This document shows positions 1 through 8,653 of a stretch of 40,258 nt of DNA, piece by piece. Under the pieces are notes generated by a model. The model was not told the DNA's origin. It saw nothing but the letters and a program-made list of their open reading frames with translations, and did not search any database. The DNA lies in contig NZ_FUYE01000028.1 of assembly GCF_900167535.1 (NCBI RefSeq), positions 1 to 40,258 on the forward strand, given 5' to 3'. The stretch's first letter is position 1; each line of letters starts with the position of its first letter. This DNA comes from Prosthecobacter debontii. GTDB taxonomy: Bacteria > Verrucomicrobiota > Verrucomicrobiia > Verrucomicrobiales > Verrucomicrobiaceae. Both the position numbers and the translations under genes were made by a program.

Positions 1-8
1 CGTGAATT

Positions 9-151
9 TCGCCAAACACATCCGGCCTACTGCCGGCTTCTGGGAAGGCTCGCATGGCTCTCGTGTCATCGACCTCTCCCTGAGCCGGATCGTTTGGCGA
101 TGAGGATCGAGATTTTTACATCATCTCTTGCGCCAAACACATCCGGCCTAC
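9..151. repeat. Three short repeat copies downstream of pckG, two direct and one inverted
   Basis: The motif CGCCAAACACATCCGGCCTA occurs at about 10-29 and again at 131-150. An inverted, slightly shortened copy (CCGGATCGTTTGGCGA) lies at 85-100. Copies one and two can pair over TCGCCAAAC plus ATCCGG, with a small bulge. The cluster sits just past the stop codon of the leftward PEP carboxykinase gene and may act as its 3' hairpin. I see no coding potential in 1-156. The rest of the repeat may extend left of the window. Confidence 0.6.
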
Positions 152-156
152 CGTCT

Positions 157-1941
157 TCAAACACGCCCGGCCAGGAGCTCGCGTTGGTAGTAGAGCTCTT
201 TGGGCATGTCGTCGTAGAGGTCGAGGTAAAGCTCTTCGGTGCTGAGGAGTTCTTGGCGGAACTCGCGGCGGTCGAAGTTCATGAGCTCGTTCCATTGCTC
301 GCGGCTGTATTCGAGGCCATCCCAGTTCACTTCCGAGTAGCGGGGCATCCAGCCGAGTTCGGTTTCGTGACCCCGGGCTTCGCCACGGCAGCGTTTCACC
401 ACCCACTCGAGCACGCGCATGTTTTCGCCAAAGCCGGGCCAGAGGAACTTGCCCTCGGCGCTCTTGCGGAACCAGTTGACGTGGAAGATGCGGGGCAGCT
501 CTTTGACGTCTTTCCGCATGTGCAGCCAGTGGGCGAAGTAGTCGCCCATGTTATAGCCGCAGAAGGGGAGCATGGCCATGGGGTCGCGGCGGACTTTGCC
601 GATGGCTCCGGCGGCGGCGGCGGTGGTTTCACTGCCCATGTTGGCACCGAGGAAGACGCCGTGGACCCAGTTGAAGGCCTGGAAGACGAGGGGGAAGGTG
701 GTGGCACGGCGACCGCCAAAGATGATGGCGGAGATGGGCACGCCTTCGGGTTTTTCCCAGTTTTCGTCAATGGTGGGGCACTGGCTGGCGGGGGCGGTGA
801 AGCGGCTGTTGGGATGGGAGGAGGGGCGTCCGCAATCCGGGGTCCAGGGCTGGCCGCGCCAGTCGGTCAGTTTTGCGGGGGGCTCTTTGGTCATGCCTTC
901 CCACCAGACGTCGCCGTCTTCGGTGAGGGCCACGTTGGTGAAGATGGTGTTGGCCTTGATGGAGGCCATGGCGTTGGGGTTGGACTCCCAGGAGGTGCCG
1001 GGGGCGACGCCGAAGTAGCCGGCCTCGGGATTGGTGGCCCAGAGGCGGCCATCAGGACCGGGGCGCAGCCAGGCGATGTCATCCCCGACGACGCTGACTT
1101 TCCAGCCTTGTTCGAGGTAGGTGGCGGGCGGCACCAGCATGGCGAAGTTGGTTTTCCCACAGGCGCTGGGGAAGGCGGCGGCCACGTAGTTTTTACGTCC
1201 ATCGGGGGACTCGACGCCGCAGATGAGCATGTGCTCGGCCATCCAGCCTTCATCACGGCCCATGACGCTGGCGATGCGCAGGGCGAGGCATTTTTTCCCG
1301 AGCAGGGCATTGCCGCCGTAGCCGCTGCCGTAGCTCCAGATGCTGCGCTCTTCAGGGAAGTGGACGATGTATTTGGTCTCGCTGCACGGCCAGGGGACAT
1401 CGGCCTCACCCTCAGCAAGCGGTTTACCCACGCTATGCAGGCAGGGCACGAAGGTGCCCTCGGTGCCGAGCTGATCCAGCACGGCCTGGCCCATGCGGGT
1501 CATGATGCGCATGGAGACGACGACGTAGGGAGAATCGGTGATCTCGACGCCGATGACGGAGAAGGGGGAGCCGAGCGGGCCCATGCAGAAGGGCACGACA
1601 TACATGGTGCGGCCTTTCATGCAGCCGGTGAAGAGACCCTTCAGGGTGTTTTTCATCTCGGCAGGCGGCACCCAGTTGTTGGTGGGGCCGGCGTCGATCT
1701 TGCGCGCGCTGCAGATGTAGGTGCGGTCTTCCACACGGGCGACGTCATTGGGGTCTGAGCACGCGAGGTAGGAGTTGGGCCGCTTCTCGGGGTTGAGTTT
1801 TTGGAAGGTGCCATTGGCCACGAGCACGCCGCAGAGTTCGTCGTATTCGGCTGCGGAGCCATCACAGAGACGGACATGGTCAGGTTGGCATAAGGAACGG
1901 ATCTCTTCGATCCACGACAGGAGTCTTGGGTGCGCTGTCAT
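157..1941 (-). CDS. pckG: Phosphoenolpyruvate carboxykinase (GTP)
   Basis: This cytosolic enzyme interconverts oxaloacetate + GTP and phosphoenolpyruvate + GDP + CO2, linking the TCA cycle to gluconeogenesis. The protein is about 594 aa, normal for the GTP-dependent family. Visible hallmarks are the P-loop-like PSACGKTN at residues 258-265 with the reactive-loop Cys261, the metal-binding GDDIAW at 286-291, and the [13 protein letters not shown] segment near 304. The C-terminal half keeps the family's ILFGGRR-like and FAHWL segments. I chose the ATG at 1941. The reading frame continues to a GTG at 1959, but that adds only six residues without a ribosome-binding site. The gene is transcribed alone and diverges from the toxin-antitoxin pair. 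The opposite strand carries a long open frame (94-1758) that is only a GC-rich shadow. Confidence 0.96.
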   Translation of the reverse strand: MTAHPRLLSWIEEIRSLCQPDHVRLCDGSAAEYDELCGVLVANGTFQKLNPEKRPNSYLACSDPNDVARVEDRTYICSARKIDAGPTNNWVPPAEMKNTLKGLFTGCMKGRTMYVVPFCMGPLGSPFSVIGVEITDSPYVVVSMRIMTRMGQAVLDQLGTEGTFVPCLHSVGKPLAEGEADVPWPCSETKYIVHFPEERSIWSYGSGYGGNALLGKKCLALRIASVMGRDEGWMAEHMLICGVESPDGRKNYVAAAFPSACGKTNFAMLVPPATYLEQGWKVSVVGDDIAWLRPGPDGRLWATNPEAGYFGVAPGTSWESNPNAMASIKANTIFTNVALTEDGDVWWEGMTKEPPAKLTDWRGQPWTPDCGRPSSHPNSRFTAPASQCPTIDENWEKPEGVPISAIIFGGRRATTFPLVFQAFNWVHGVFLGANMGSETTAAAAGAIGKVRRDPMAMLPFCGYNMGDYFAHWLHMRKDVKELPRIFHVNWFRKSAEGKFLWPGFGENMRVLEWVVKRCRGEARGHETELGWMPRYSEVNWDGLEYSREQWNELMNFDRREFRQELLSTEELYLDLYDDMPKELYYQRELLAGRV

Positions 1942-2086
1942 AATTTGGGTTGGGGCCACCGTAACACGCAGATGGCGTGCCGAAATCGCTTTGTTTGTGT
2001 GGATGTTGTGACGGTGTCATGCAAGCCCTGGGTTCAAGGGAGTGCTTACTTGATGGGAGGTGGATTTGGTGATAGGTTCGTCAACC

Positions 2087-2326
2087 ATGGCGACCACAGT
2101 CGATAGCTTATTCCAGGAAGCTCTTCAGTTGCCTGAAGAATCACGCATGACTCTGGTTGAGAAGCTGATTGTCAGTGCTCGATCTTATGAAGAAGTCGAG
2201 CAGGCGCAGGTATCTGAAGCTCAAGCGCGGTTGGCTGAAATGCGGTCGGGGGCGGTGCAGGGCGTGCCTGTGGAGGATGCCTTTCGCCGGGTGCGTGAAT
2301 CTTTGGAGGTCTGTCGGGGTGCATGA
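2087..2326 (+). CDS. Antitoxin of a ParE/RelE-type toxin-antitoxin pair (addiction module component family)
   Basis: This is a 79-aa acidic protein starting MATTVDSLFQEAL, with the LPEESRMTLVEKLI segment typical of the 'putative addiction module component' antitoxins. By family it should bind and neutralise the toxin encoded next to it and repress the shared promoter. The frame is open from a GTG at 2060, which has GGGAGG beside it. I prefer the ATG at 2087 because the homologous family starts at this point. Its stop overlaps the toxin start by four bases (ATGA), as expected for a translationally coupled pair. Confidence 0.85.
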   Translation: MATTVDSLFQEALQLPEESRMTLVEKLIVSARSYEEVEQAQVSEAQARLAEMRSGAVQGVPVEDAFRRVRESLEVCRGA

Positions 2327-2628
2327 CCCGAGAACTGCATCCATTGGCTGAGGAGGAGCTTCATGACAGTGCGCATGGGTATGCGGCTCAGAGTATCTTT
2401 GCGGCGGATCGGTTCATGAAAGCTGTGGAGGAGGCCATCCAGACCGTGGTGGGTGATCCTGCTCGTTTTCAATCGGTCGGGGAGGGCGTGCGGGGGTATC
2501 GTCTCCAGCGGTTTCCGTATAAGCTCTACGATGAATATGATGAAGGGCGGGCGCATGTGCGGGTGTTATCCATCACACCCAATAAACAGAGGCCTGATGA
2601 GTGGCGACATCGTGTTTCGAAGGGGTGA
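2323..2628 (+). CDS. ParE/RelE-family toxin
   Basis: This 101-aa basic protein has the ParE/RelE fold pattern: N-terminal helices (HPLAEEELHDSAHGYAAQS), a mid helix with FMKAVEEAIQTV, the PARF / GVRGYRLQRFPYKLYDEY strand pair, and a C-terminal VRVLSITPNKQRP strand. Family members either cleave mRNA on the ribosome or poison gyrase; the sequence alone does not decide which. It begins inside the antitoxin stop codon (ATGA overlap). The pair stands between pckG and an unrelated aminotransferase, as a small mobile-style insertion would. Length is normal and I see no disruption, so it is probably intact. Confidence 0.87.
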   Translation: MTRELHPLAEEELHDSAHGYAAQSIFAADRFMKAVEEAIQTVVGDPARFQSVGEGVRGYRLQRFPYKLYDEYDEGRAHVRVLSITPNKQRPDEWRHRVSKG

Positions 2629-2719
2629 GGGATCGGCTGTATCGAGGCCGTGAGGCGCTCTTGTTTTTCGCAGGTCAGGCTGATTGGAGTCGCTTTCATG
2701 CAGCGTTGGTATCAGCCCC

Positions 2720-3844
2720 ATGCTCACGGATCTCTCCCGCTCTCGCGATTTTCCTAGCCTTCACGGCCTCACGTATCTCAACACCGCAGCGGAGAGCATC
2801 CCTCCGTTGTGCGTGGGTGAGGCGATCCAAGCCTACTGGCAGGATAAGCAGAAGGGCATGCGCGGCAGGGACGGGCACTTTGCGGCGGTGGAGCAGTGCC
2901 GGGAGGTCAGTGCGCGGATGCTGGGGATGGCCACGGATGAGGTGGCCTTCTGCTCCTGCAGCTCAGAGGCTTATAACTTGCTGGCCAGTGCGCTGAACCT
3001 CGCTGCTGAGGATGAGGTGGTGGTGACGGATCTCGATTTCCCCGCCGGGGCCACGCCGTGGCTGCGGGCGGTGAATGCTCCCCAGGTGAAGCTGTGGAAA
3101 GCCACGGGAGGAGAGCTGCAGGCCTCCGATCTCGAAGCGCTGCTGAGTGAAAGGACCCGTCTGGTGCAGGTGTCTCTCGTCAGCTTTTACAACGGTCATC
3201 GCATCGACTGGCAACCCCTGGTGCAGCGGGTGCGTGAGCGGGCGCCGAGGGCTCTCATCTCGGTGGATGTGACCCAGGCTCTCGGTCGGGTGGAACTGAA
3301 GTGCCCGGAGGCGGACATCGTGATCAGCAGCACGCATAAGTGGACGCTGGGCGTGCATGGCGGGTGCATCATCGGCGTGCCCCGACGCAATGCGGAAAAA
3401 CTCACCACGCATGCCGGCGGCTGGTATCATCTGGACAATGCTTTTGATCACGATCGCTTTGATCGTGCGGTGCCGAAACTCGGGGCGCTGAGCTTCTCGG
3501 TGGGCATGCCGAACTTTGCCGCGCTGTATGCTTTGAATGCGGCCTTACGCTATGTGGACGGCATCGGTGTGGCGGCGATTTCGGCGCATGCCGATCCTCT
3601 GGTGCAGCGGTTGCATGCGGGGCTCATCGACCTTGGTTTGAAACCCATGTGCCCGCTGCATGCGGAGCGCCCCACCGGGATTGTGGCCTTCATGCATGAG
3701 CGCAGCGCGGAGATCCATGCGGCGCTGGAGCGCGCCGAGGTGCATGTCATGCACAGCGCCGGGCGCATCCGCCTCGCCGTGCATGGCTACAACACGGCTG
3801 AGGATGTGGAGCGGGCTCTGGAGGTGCTGAGCTCAGTCAAGTGA
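2720..3844 (+). CDS. Class V aminotransferase (PLP-dependent, cysteine-desulfurase-like fold)
   Basis: This 374-aa cytosolic enzyme belongs to fold-type I PLP enzymes, class V. The PLP lysine is Lys207 in SSTHKW. Upstream are the CSCSSEAYNLLASALN cofactor-phosphate segment and the VDVTQALGRVEL segment, which contains the Asp that contacts the PLP ring nitrogen. The closing HSAGRIRLAVHGYNTAEDVERAL region is the typical C-terminal small domain. It resembles IscS/SufS/Csd and isopenicillin-N epimerase-like proteins, but I see no convincing persulfide-forming Cys loop, so the substrate stays open. The frame continues upstream to a TTG at 2684; I prefer the ATG at 2720. Its stop codon lies in the first bases of the repeat array that follows. 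Confidence 0.88.
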   Translation: MLTDLSRSRDFPSLHGLTYLNTAAESIPPLCVGEAIQAYWQDKQKGMRGRDGHFAAVEQCREVSARMLGMATDEVAFCSCSSEAYNLLASALNLAAEDEVVVTDLDFPAGATPWLRAVNAPQVKLWKATGGELQASDLEALLSERTRLVQVSLVSFYNGHRIDWQPLVQRVRERAPRALISVDVTQALGRVELKCPEADIVISSTHKWTLGVHGGCIIGVPRRNAEKLTTHAGGWYHLDNAFDHDRFDRAVPKLGALSFSVGMPNFAALYALNAALRYVDGIGVAAISAHADPLVQRLHAGLIDLGLKPMCPLHAERPTGIVAFMHERSAEIHAALERAEVHVMHSAGRIRLAVHGYNTAEDVERALEVLSSVK

Positions 3845-4347
3845 TGCGGCCACTCCTGGCCGCAAGGAAGTCCGAGAGATAAACTTGGCTCATTCAGTGG
3901 CGAAGTCGTTAGAGGGTTCTTTTCGTGGTCTTGGGCTGATTAGAAGCTCGCTCGGCCTCGAACTGCGGGCAGGAGTGCCCGCATCACTTTCGAGGGCTCA
4001 CATCACCGAAGTGATGCGGCCACTCCTGGCCGCAAGGAAGTCCAAGGGATAAACTTGGCTCATTCAGTGGCGAAGTCATCAGAGGGTCCTTTTCGTGGTC
4101 TTGGACGCTTGTGGTTCTCGTTAGGCCTTCGGCTGCGGGCAAGAGTGCCCGGATCACTTTCGAGGGCTCACATCACCGAAGTGATGCGGCCACTCCTGGC
4201 CGCAAGGAAGTCCAAGGGATAAACTTGGCTCATTCAGTGGCGAAGTCATCAGAGGGTTCTTTTCAGGGCTTAGACGCTTTTGGTTCTCGCTCGGCCTTCG
4301 AACTGCGGGCAGGAGTGCCCGCATCACTTTCGAGGGCTCACATCACC
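3841..4347. repeat. Tandem array of three 170-bp units bounded by inverted hairpins
   Basis: Units begin at 3841, 4011 and 4181, an exact 170-base period; the third ends at 4347. Each unit opens with a perfect 8-bp hairpin, TGCGGCCA-CTCC-TGGCCGCA (3845-3864 in unit 1). It closes with TGCGGGCA-GGAG-TGCCCGCA (3964-3983 in unit 1, 4304-4323 in unit 3), each next to GTGAT / ATCAC. Unit 2's closing hairpin has decayed (loop AGAG, last arm TGCCCGGA). The interior (AAACTTGGCTCATTCAGTGG and onwards) is well conserved with scattered substitutions. The array exactly fills the gap between two convergent genes and touches the aminotransferase stop codon. Short open frames across it are by-products of the repeat. 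No transposase is nearby. Confidence 0.93.
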
Positions 4348-4354
4348 TTTCACC

Positions 4355-5452
4355 TCAATACAGCTCCACGGGAGAGCGCTTGCCGTCTTCGACGCTGAGC
4401 ACCTTGGCACGATCTTCTCCGAGGGTGGCGACGCGCAGATCCCAGATCTCTTGGTTGATTTTGGCAAAGCGATCCAGGCTGAATTTATCGGGAGAGACGA
4501 GACGCTTCTTGGTCTTCTCAATGCGCACCAGGGCATCGTGGAGGATGGGGGCCTCCACACCCTCCAGATGCTGACGGGCCAGCTCCACCATCTCCAGGCG
4601 ATGGCAGATCATGACGAGGTCATTGCCTGCACGCACGGCTTCCTGGATGGCTTGCTCAAAGGTCACCTCATTGAGGATGGCGCCCATGTCCAGATCATCG
4701 GTCATGGCCAGGCCTTCGAAGCCTAACTGATCGCGTAACAATTTCGTGCAGACGTTGTGGCTCAGGCTGGCGGGCCAGCGTGGGCGGTCGGGATCATAAG
4801 CGGTGTAGTTGCTGTGGCAGGTCATCACGCTGTCGATCTCCGGTAGCAGGGCGGTGTAGGGGAGCAGCTCGGACTCCAGCATCTGCTCGTGGGTTTTCCC
4901 AATCACCGGCAGGAACTCATGCGGATCACACTCGGCAGGGCCGTAGCCGGGGAAGTGCTTGGCGCAGCTCAGGATGCCTTCTCCCCGCATGGCGCGGTTG
5001 AAGACTCCGGCGTTGTTGATGACCTGCTGTGGATCGCGACCCCAGCAGCGGCCTTTGAGGGAGTTATCGGCGGTGTCGTCGTAGGAGATGTCCAGGACGG
5101 GGCAGAGATCGAGATTGAAGCCGAACAGGCGCAGGATCTGGCCGGTGAGCTTGCCATGCTGTTTGATCAGCTTCATGTCGCCCTTATCCCGAAGCGCTTG
5201 GGCATTCGGCGGTTCTTCACCGATCAAACGCAGGCGTGAGACACGGCCACCTTCCTGATCAATCGTGATGAAGGGCTCGATGTTGGAGAGATCCCTCAGA
5301 TCATCAATCAGCTTCCGCAGTTGCTCGGGGGAGACGATGTTACGACCGAACAGGATGAAGCCACCGGGCTGGAGCTTCTTAAAGCGGGCGGCGGTTTCGG
5401 AGTCGAGTTCAGGACCGGGAACGCCGGTGAGGAGAAGTTGGCCGAGGGACAT
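4355..5452 (-). CDS. Glycoside hydrolase family 3, beta-N-acetylhexosaminidase (NagZ-like)
   Basis: This is a 365-aa single-domain GH3 enzyme. The family removes N-acetylglucosamine from muropeptides in cell-wall recycling. The TIM-barrel hallmarks are DQEGGR at 65-70, KHFPGYG at 165-171 followed by the acid/base loop DPH (Asp176, His178; usually DSH), and the nucleophile Asp252 in MTDDLDM. There is no signal peptide, so it is probably cytosolic like NagZ. No other peptidoglycan-recycling gene is in view, so I leave out the symbol. I chose the ATG at 5452. A TTG three codons earlier extends the frame but has no ribosome-binding site. It may be the last gene of a leftward group with the large hydrolase upstream, 62 bases away. 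Confidence 0.9.
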   Translation of the reverse strand: MSLGQLLLTGVPGPELDSETAARFKKLQPGGFILFGRNIVSPEQLRKLIDDLRDLSNIEPFITIDQEGGRVSRLRLIGEEPPNAQALRDKGDMKLIKQHGKLTGQILRLFGFNLDLCPVLDISYDDTADNSLKGRCWGRDPQQVINNAGVFNRAMRGEGILSCAKHFPGYGPAECDPHEFLPVIGKTHEQMLESELLPYTALLPEIDSVMTCHSNYTAYDPDRPRWPASLSHNVCTKLLRDQLGFEGLAMTDDLDMGAILNEVTFEQAIQEAVRAGNDLVMICHRLEMVELARQHLEGVEAPILHDALVRIEKTKKRLVSPDKFSLDRFAKINQEIWDLRVATLGEDRAKVLSVEDGKRSPVELY

Positions 5453-5514
5453 GGGTGGCAACGGAGAAGTGTGAGGTGAAAATAAATTGGGCTGGAAACG
5501 TCTGATTTATCATC

Positions 5515-8500
5515 CTATTTGGATATTAGCTGCGAGCGGAGACGAAAAAAATTCAACTGACTCCCCTCAGTCAAAAAAGAGGTGCTCTCCATGAAGCCGC
5601 TTCGAGTGATTGAAGTAGAGGAACGAGTCCAGCTTTCTTCTTCCAGCGAATCGGATACTTCCAGGATGTAGGCCATTGCCATTGGCCATGTTAGCGTGAT
5701 GGTTCCGTTTGCTGCGCGATGTGGAGAAAGTCTGGGATGTAGGGCGGTCTCAATTAATCCTGAAGTATTACCCATTTCGTCCTCAGCAAAAACTCTGAGT
5801 TGTCGAGTTTCAGAGATGGGCAATACCAAAGGGACCGTGTAAGTTTGAACTGGATCGCTACCGAGAGAGTAATATACGATCGGAGCAGGCTGTGAACCGT
5901 CGGATCCTGTCACTGAAATAAGGAGACTTCCTCCAACGAGTGACATGTCCAGTGATACAGTAGGTGGAGTGATGTCTATATGTGCTCCAGATGCAGATTG
6001 AGTTGGCGTGATCAACTCTGTGGGTTCGTAGCTGGCGCTGTTGTTGTGATCCACCCTGAGGTCAGGAACCTGTGTTGAGGTTAAGCTGAGCTTCCACGGA
6101 TGCATGTTTGGCTGGAAACGATAACGTGAAAGGTTTATAGCAACGCCCGATGAATCATAGTAAGTTATCACGAGTTCCATCTCAGTAACCAACTGGTCGC
6201 TTTCGACGAAAAGTGTCAGATGATCAGGAAACTCAATGTCCACCCAAGCCTGGTTGCCTCCATAGCGGATATCCACTCCTGGAACCTTCCTTGCTGCTGA
6301 ACTGTTGAGCTTTGCGTTCGTATTGCCGGAAGCGTCTGTAATACGGACGTAGTTTGACCCGCGGACCGAAACTGTGAGCCATCCTGTACTTGGTCCAGTT
6401 GTTTGAGCAGCCAGTGCTGGTGCAGCCGATGTTGATAACTGGCCGTCTTCCAAGAAATCAACAATCATATTCAGAACCACAGGGTTCCTCATCATCTCAG
6501 TGTGCTCTGAAAGATCGCTTGTCGTTATTGCCTGATATGTGGTATTTGGTGCGCAATATGAGTCTGGACGCCTGGCGCTGAGATAAGGAACCACTTTATC
6601 CCCCCTCCCCTTGATCTCGAAAAACTTCGGGTATGGAGCTTGTCTCCCTAGATCGCCGCGATATTCAGTCGTGACTGCTACTGCGACAGTTGTATCTCTC
6701 TGCGGTCGGTCACCGTAGATGTGTAGAAACTTGATGTCGTTTGTGTCCGAGGACCAATCATCCTGCTTGCCGCCTTGAAAACTGTGAAACGCCAAATTGT
6801 TTACACTGGGCGTGTCCGGGCTGGCTTCACGATCAATCATTGAACGAAAGTCTTCCATGGAGTAGTCTTCGAAACTGTTGCGGTCATTGTCTAAATCCCA
6901 TCCAACTTCCAAAAACATCGGGCGCTCTGCTTTTTCCATGTATAGCGAAGATGGAAGCAATTCATGGAATGATTGGAATGTAGGGAGCGTTGCCTTGATC
7001 GAGTCATTGTTCCACCAGTCCACGATCGTGTGTCCGTATAAGTCTCCCTCGAGCATTCGGTATATAGCTACTGGGGCACCCCAAAAAGGACTACCTACAG
7101 TTACCACGTTTTCAATATCATCGGCCCCATAGTCCAGAATGTAGCGGCGCAATAAAAGCCCTCCCATACTATGGGCAACCACATTCACTTTTGCGCCACC
7201 ATGAAGCTGCCGAATGTTCTGAATATATTGCCGAAGATCGGAAGTGTGAACGGAGTTACTCCTACGCCAATCATATGGAAACGGGAAAAATGACGGGATT
7301 GATGCCATCCCGCTCGTTGCGGTTTGAAATGATGAAGTCATACGATTCGGATTCTCATCCAAATCAAAAAAGTGATAACCTTGCCGTGTGTCAGTCATGA
7401 AATCAATGAAGGGTCCATAGACAATCTCAGTCCCAACTCCGACATCAACAGGATCATACTCTCGAATAAGGCCAACAGCTTTAACATCGTTTGCTCCTGT
7501 TCGAAGGTTTAAAGCACGAATATCTAATGCATCAAGCGATGGCCAAAGATACTCACCATTTCCAGTTCCATATGAACCATCCTCCCCAGCTCCGGTCAAC
7601 ATGCTGCCTGCAATGCCAGGGATGAAAATGACTGGTGTTTCATAGCCAGGACCGATGGCCATTGAAATGTCTTCAAGCCATTCGGTTGGATCGTAGATAG
7701 GCCTTGAAATAGCGGAATCAGCCCATGCAGAATGACTGCCATCAGGGGAGAATTTAGTGATATTCTTTGATAATCCTCCCATTACATAAATATTATCCTC
7801 TTTATCTACTACTATGCCAACAGGGCAGTCAGATTGAGGCTCCCAATCGAAACGCCAACGCGAAGAAAAAACCCCTCCTTGTCCTAGGTCGTTGAATTTC
7901 ATTAGTTTCGCTAAAAGCAAAGACAGTTCATCTTGTTCGTTATATGCTATAATACCGTTAGCCACGTATAGATTCTGTTTACTGTCCCTTGCCATTCCGA
8001 CTGGTTGAATCACTTTTTCCGGGAAAAACTGGGATAAGGAACCGTTGTCTAAAATATATATTTCTCTTTCTTCATTTGAATATCCATAATTTACACTTTT
8101 ATGAACCGTGAAATGAAGTCGATCTTGACGATCTACCATTATATCATGCAGCTCATCATCTTCTACAAATGGTGGCGCATTAAGGTTGACAACTGTTGTC
8201 CGATTGCCATCTGGCTCAAGCTTGATTATTGTTCTGTAGTCAGGGGATCGAAGATAGAGATTATTTAGTGAATCAAAGGCGGGAGATTGGCCGCCATTGG
8301 CTGGTGTCAGAAAATTGGCCCCTTTGCCTTCAGGCGTAAATTTTAAGACGGCATTTCCCGAGGTAGTAACAAAAACATTGCCATCGAGATCCACAGAAAT
8401 TCCAGATAAGCCATCGCGATATCCTTCTTCATTGTGCCCGAGCAAGCTCGCAGCATTCGCAAAGACGTCGCTTTTGCCATCTTTGTTAAATCTTTCAATC

Positions 8501-8625
8501 AAAGTTTCACGTGAGTATATTACATATATATACTCGTTTTTTTGCGGCGCATCTTCTGCGTATATTTTTTGAAATTGTAGAACGGCAGAAATGCCCAGGA
8601 GGTATAAAACAAGTAATTGGTTCAT
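5515..8625 (-). CDS. Secreted beta-propeller / LCAT-type lipase-acyltransferase fusion protein
   Basis: This 1036-aa protein opens with a signal peptide (residues 1 to about 24, ending YAEDA). Residues 40-300 hold repeated propeller blades of NHL/SMP-30 type (ISVDLDGNVFV, FDSLNNLYL, GIVVDKEDNIYV). Residues 328-725 form an alpha/beta hydrolase of the lecithin:cholesterol acyltransferase/PGAP1 kind: PVIFIPGIAGSM at 331-342, nucleophile Ser486 in AHSMGG, probable Asp676 in GRGDKVVPY and His708 in SEHTEMMRNP. Beta-sandwich segments follow. The last 65 residues are a verrucomicrobial-style tail (LTWP...YILEVS...FFRLRS). It should act outside the cytoplasm on lipids or glycans with acyl chains; the substrate is unknown. 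Base composition is unlike its neighbours and falls towards the 5' end: about 55% GC at 6001-6060 but 23% at 8041-8100. Confidence 0.87.
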   Translation of the reverse strand: MNQLLVLYLLGISAVLQFQKIYAEDAPQKNEYIYVIYSRETLIERFNKDGKSDVFANAASLLGHNEEGYRDGLSGISVDLDGNVFVTTSGNAVLKFTPEGKGANFLTPANGGQSPAFDSLNNLYLRSPDYRTIIKLEPDGNRTTVVNLNAPPFVEDDELHDIMVDRQDRLHFTVHKSVNYGYSNEEREIYILDNGSLSQFFPEKVIQPVGMARDSKQNLYVANGIIAYNEQDELSLLLAKLMKFNDLGQGGVFSSRWRFDWEPQSDCPVGIVVDKEDNIYVMGGLSKNITKFSPDGSHSAWADSAISRPIYDPTEWLEDISMAIGPGYETPVIFIPGIAGSMLTGAGEDGSYGTGNGEYLWPSLDALDIRALNLRTGANDVKAVGLIREYDPVDVGVGTEIVYGPFIDFMTDTRQGYHFFDLDENPNRMTSSFQTATSGMASIPSFFPFPYDWRRSNSVHTSDLRQYIQNIRQLHGGAKVNVVAHSMGGLLLRRYILDYGADDIENVVTVGSPFWGAPVAIYRMLEGDLYGHTIVDWWNNDSIKATLPTFQSFHELLPSSLYMEKAERPMFLEVGWDLDNDRNSFEDYSMEDFRSMIDREASPDTPSVNNLAFHSFQGGKQDDWSSDTNDIKFLHIYGDRPQRDTTVAVAVTTEYRGDLGRQAPYPKFFEIKGRGDKVVPYLSARRPDSYCAPNTTYQAITTSDLSEHTEMMRNPVVLNMIVDFLEDGQLSTSAAPALAAQTTGPSTGWLTVSVRGSNYVRITDASGNTNAKLNSSAARKVPGVDIRYGGNQAWVDIEFPDHLTLFVESDQLVTEMELVITYYDSSGVAINLSRYRFQPNMHPWKLSLTSTQVPDLRVDHNNSASYEPTELITPTQSASGAHIDITPPTVSLDMSLVGGSLLISVTGSDGSQPAPIVYYSLGSDPVQTYTVPLVLPISETRQLRVFAEDEMGNTSGLIETALHPRLSPHRAANGTITLTWPMAMAYILEVSDSLEEESWTRSSTSITRSGFMESTSFLTEGSQLNFFRLRSQLISK

Positions 8626-8653
8626 GGCCTTTGCGCTTGTAATGCTATAAGGC

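Noticed and set aside
94..1758. 554-aa open frame on the plus strand opposite pckG
   Set aside because: It is antisense to a clear PEP carboxykinase, has an improbable Gly/Ala/His/Val-rich composition and no motif; it is a GC-rich shadow.
3841..4347. CRISPR array
   Set aside because: The repeat units are 170 bases, contiguous without spacers, and end in hairpins; no Cas genes are present.
8503..8518. parS-like sequence with GTTTCACGTGA
   Set aside because: Only one side of the 16-base palindrome matches (11 contiguous bases); it lies inside the LCAT-type coding sequence and is probably chance.
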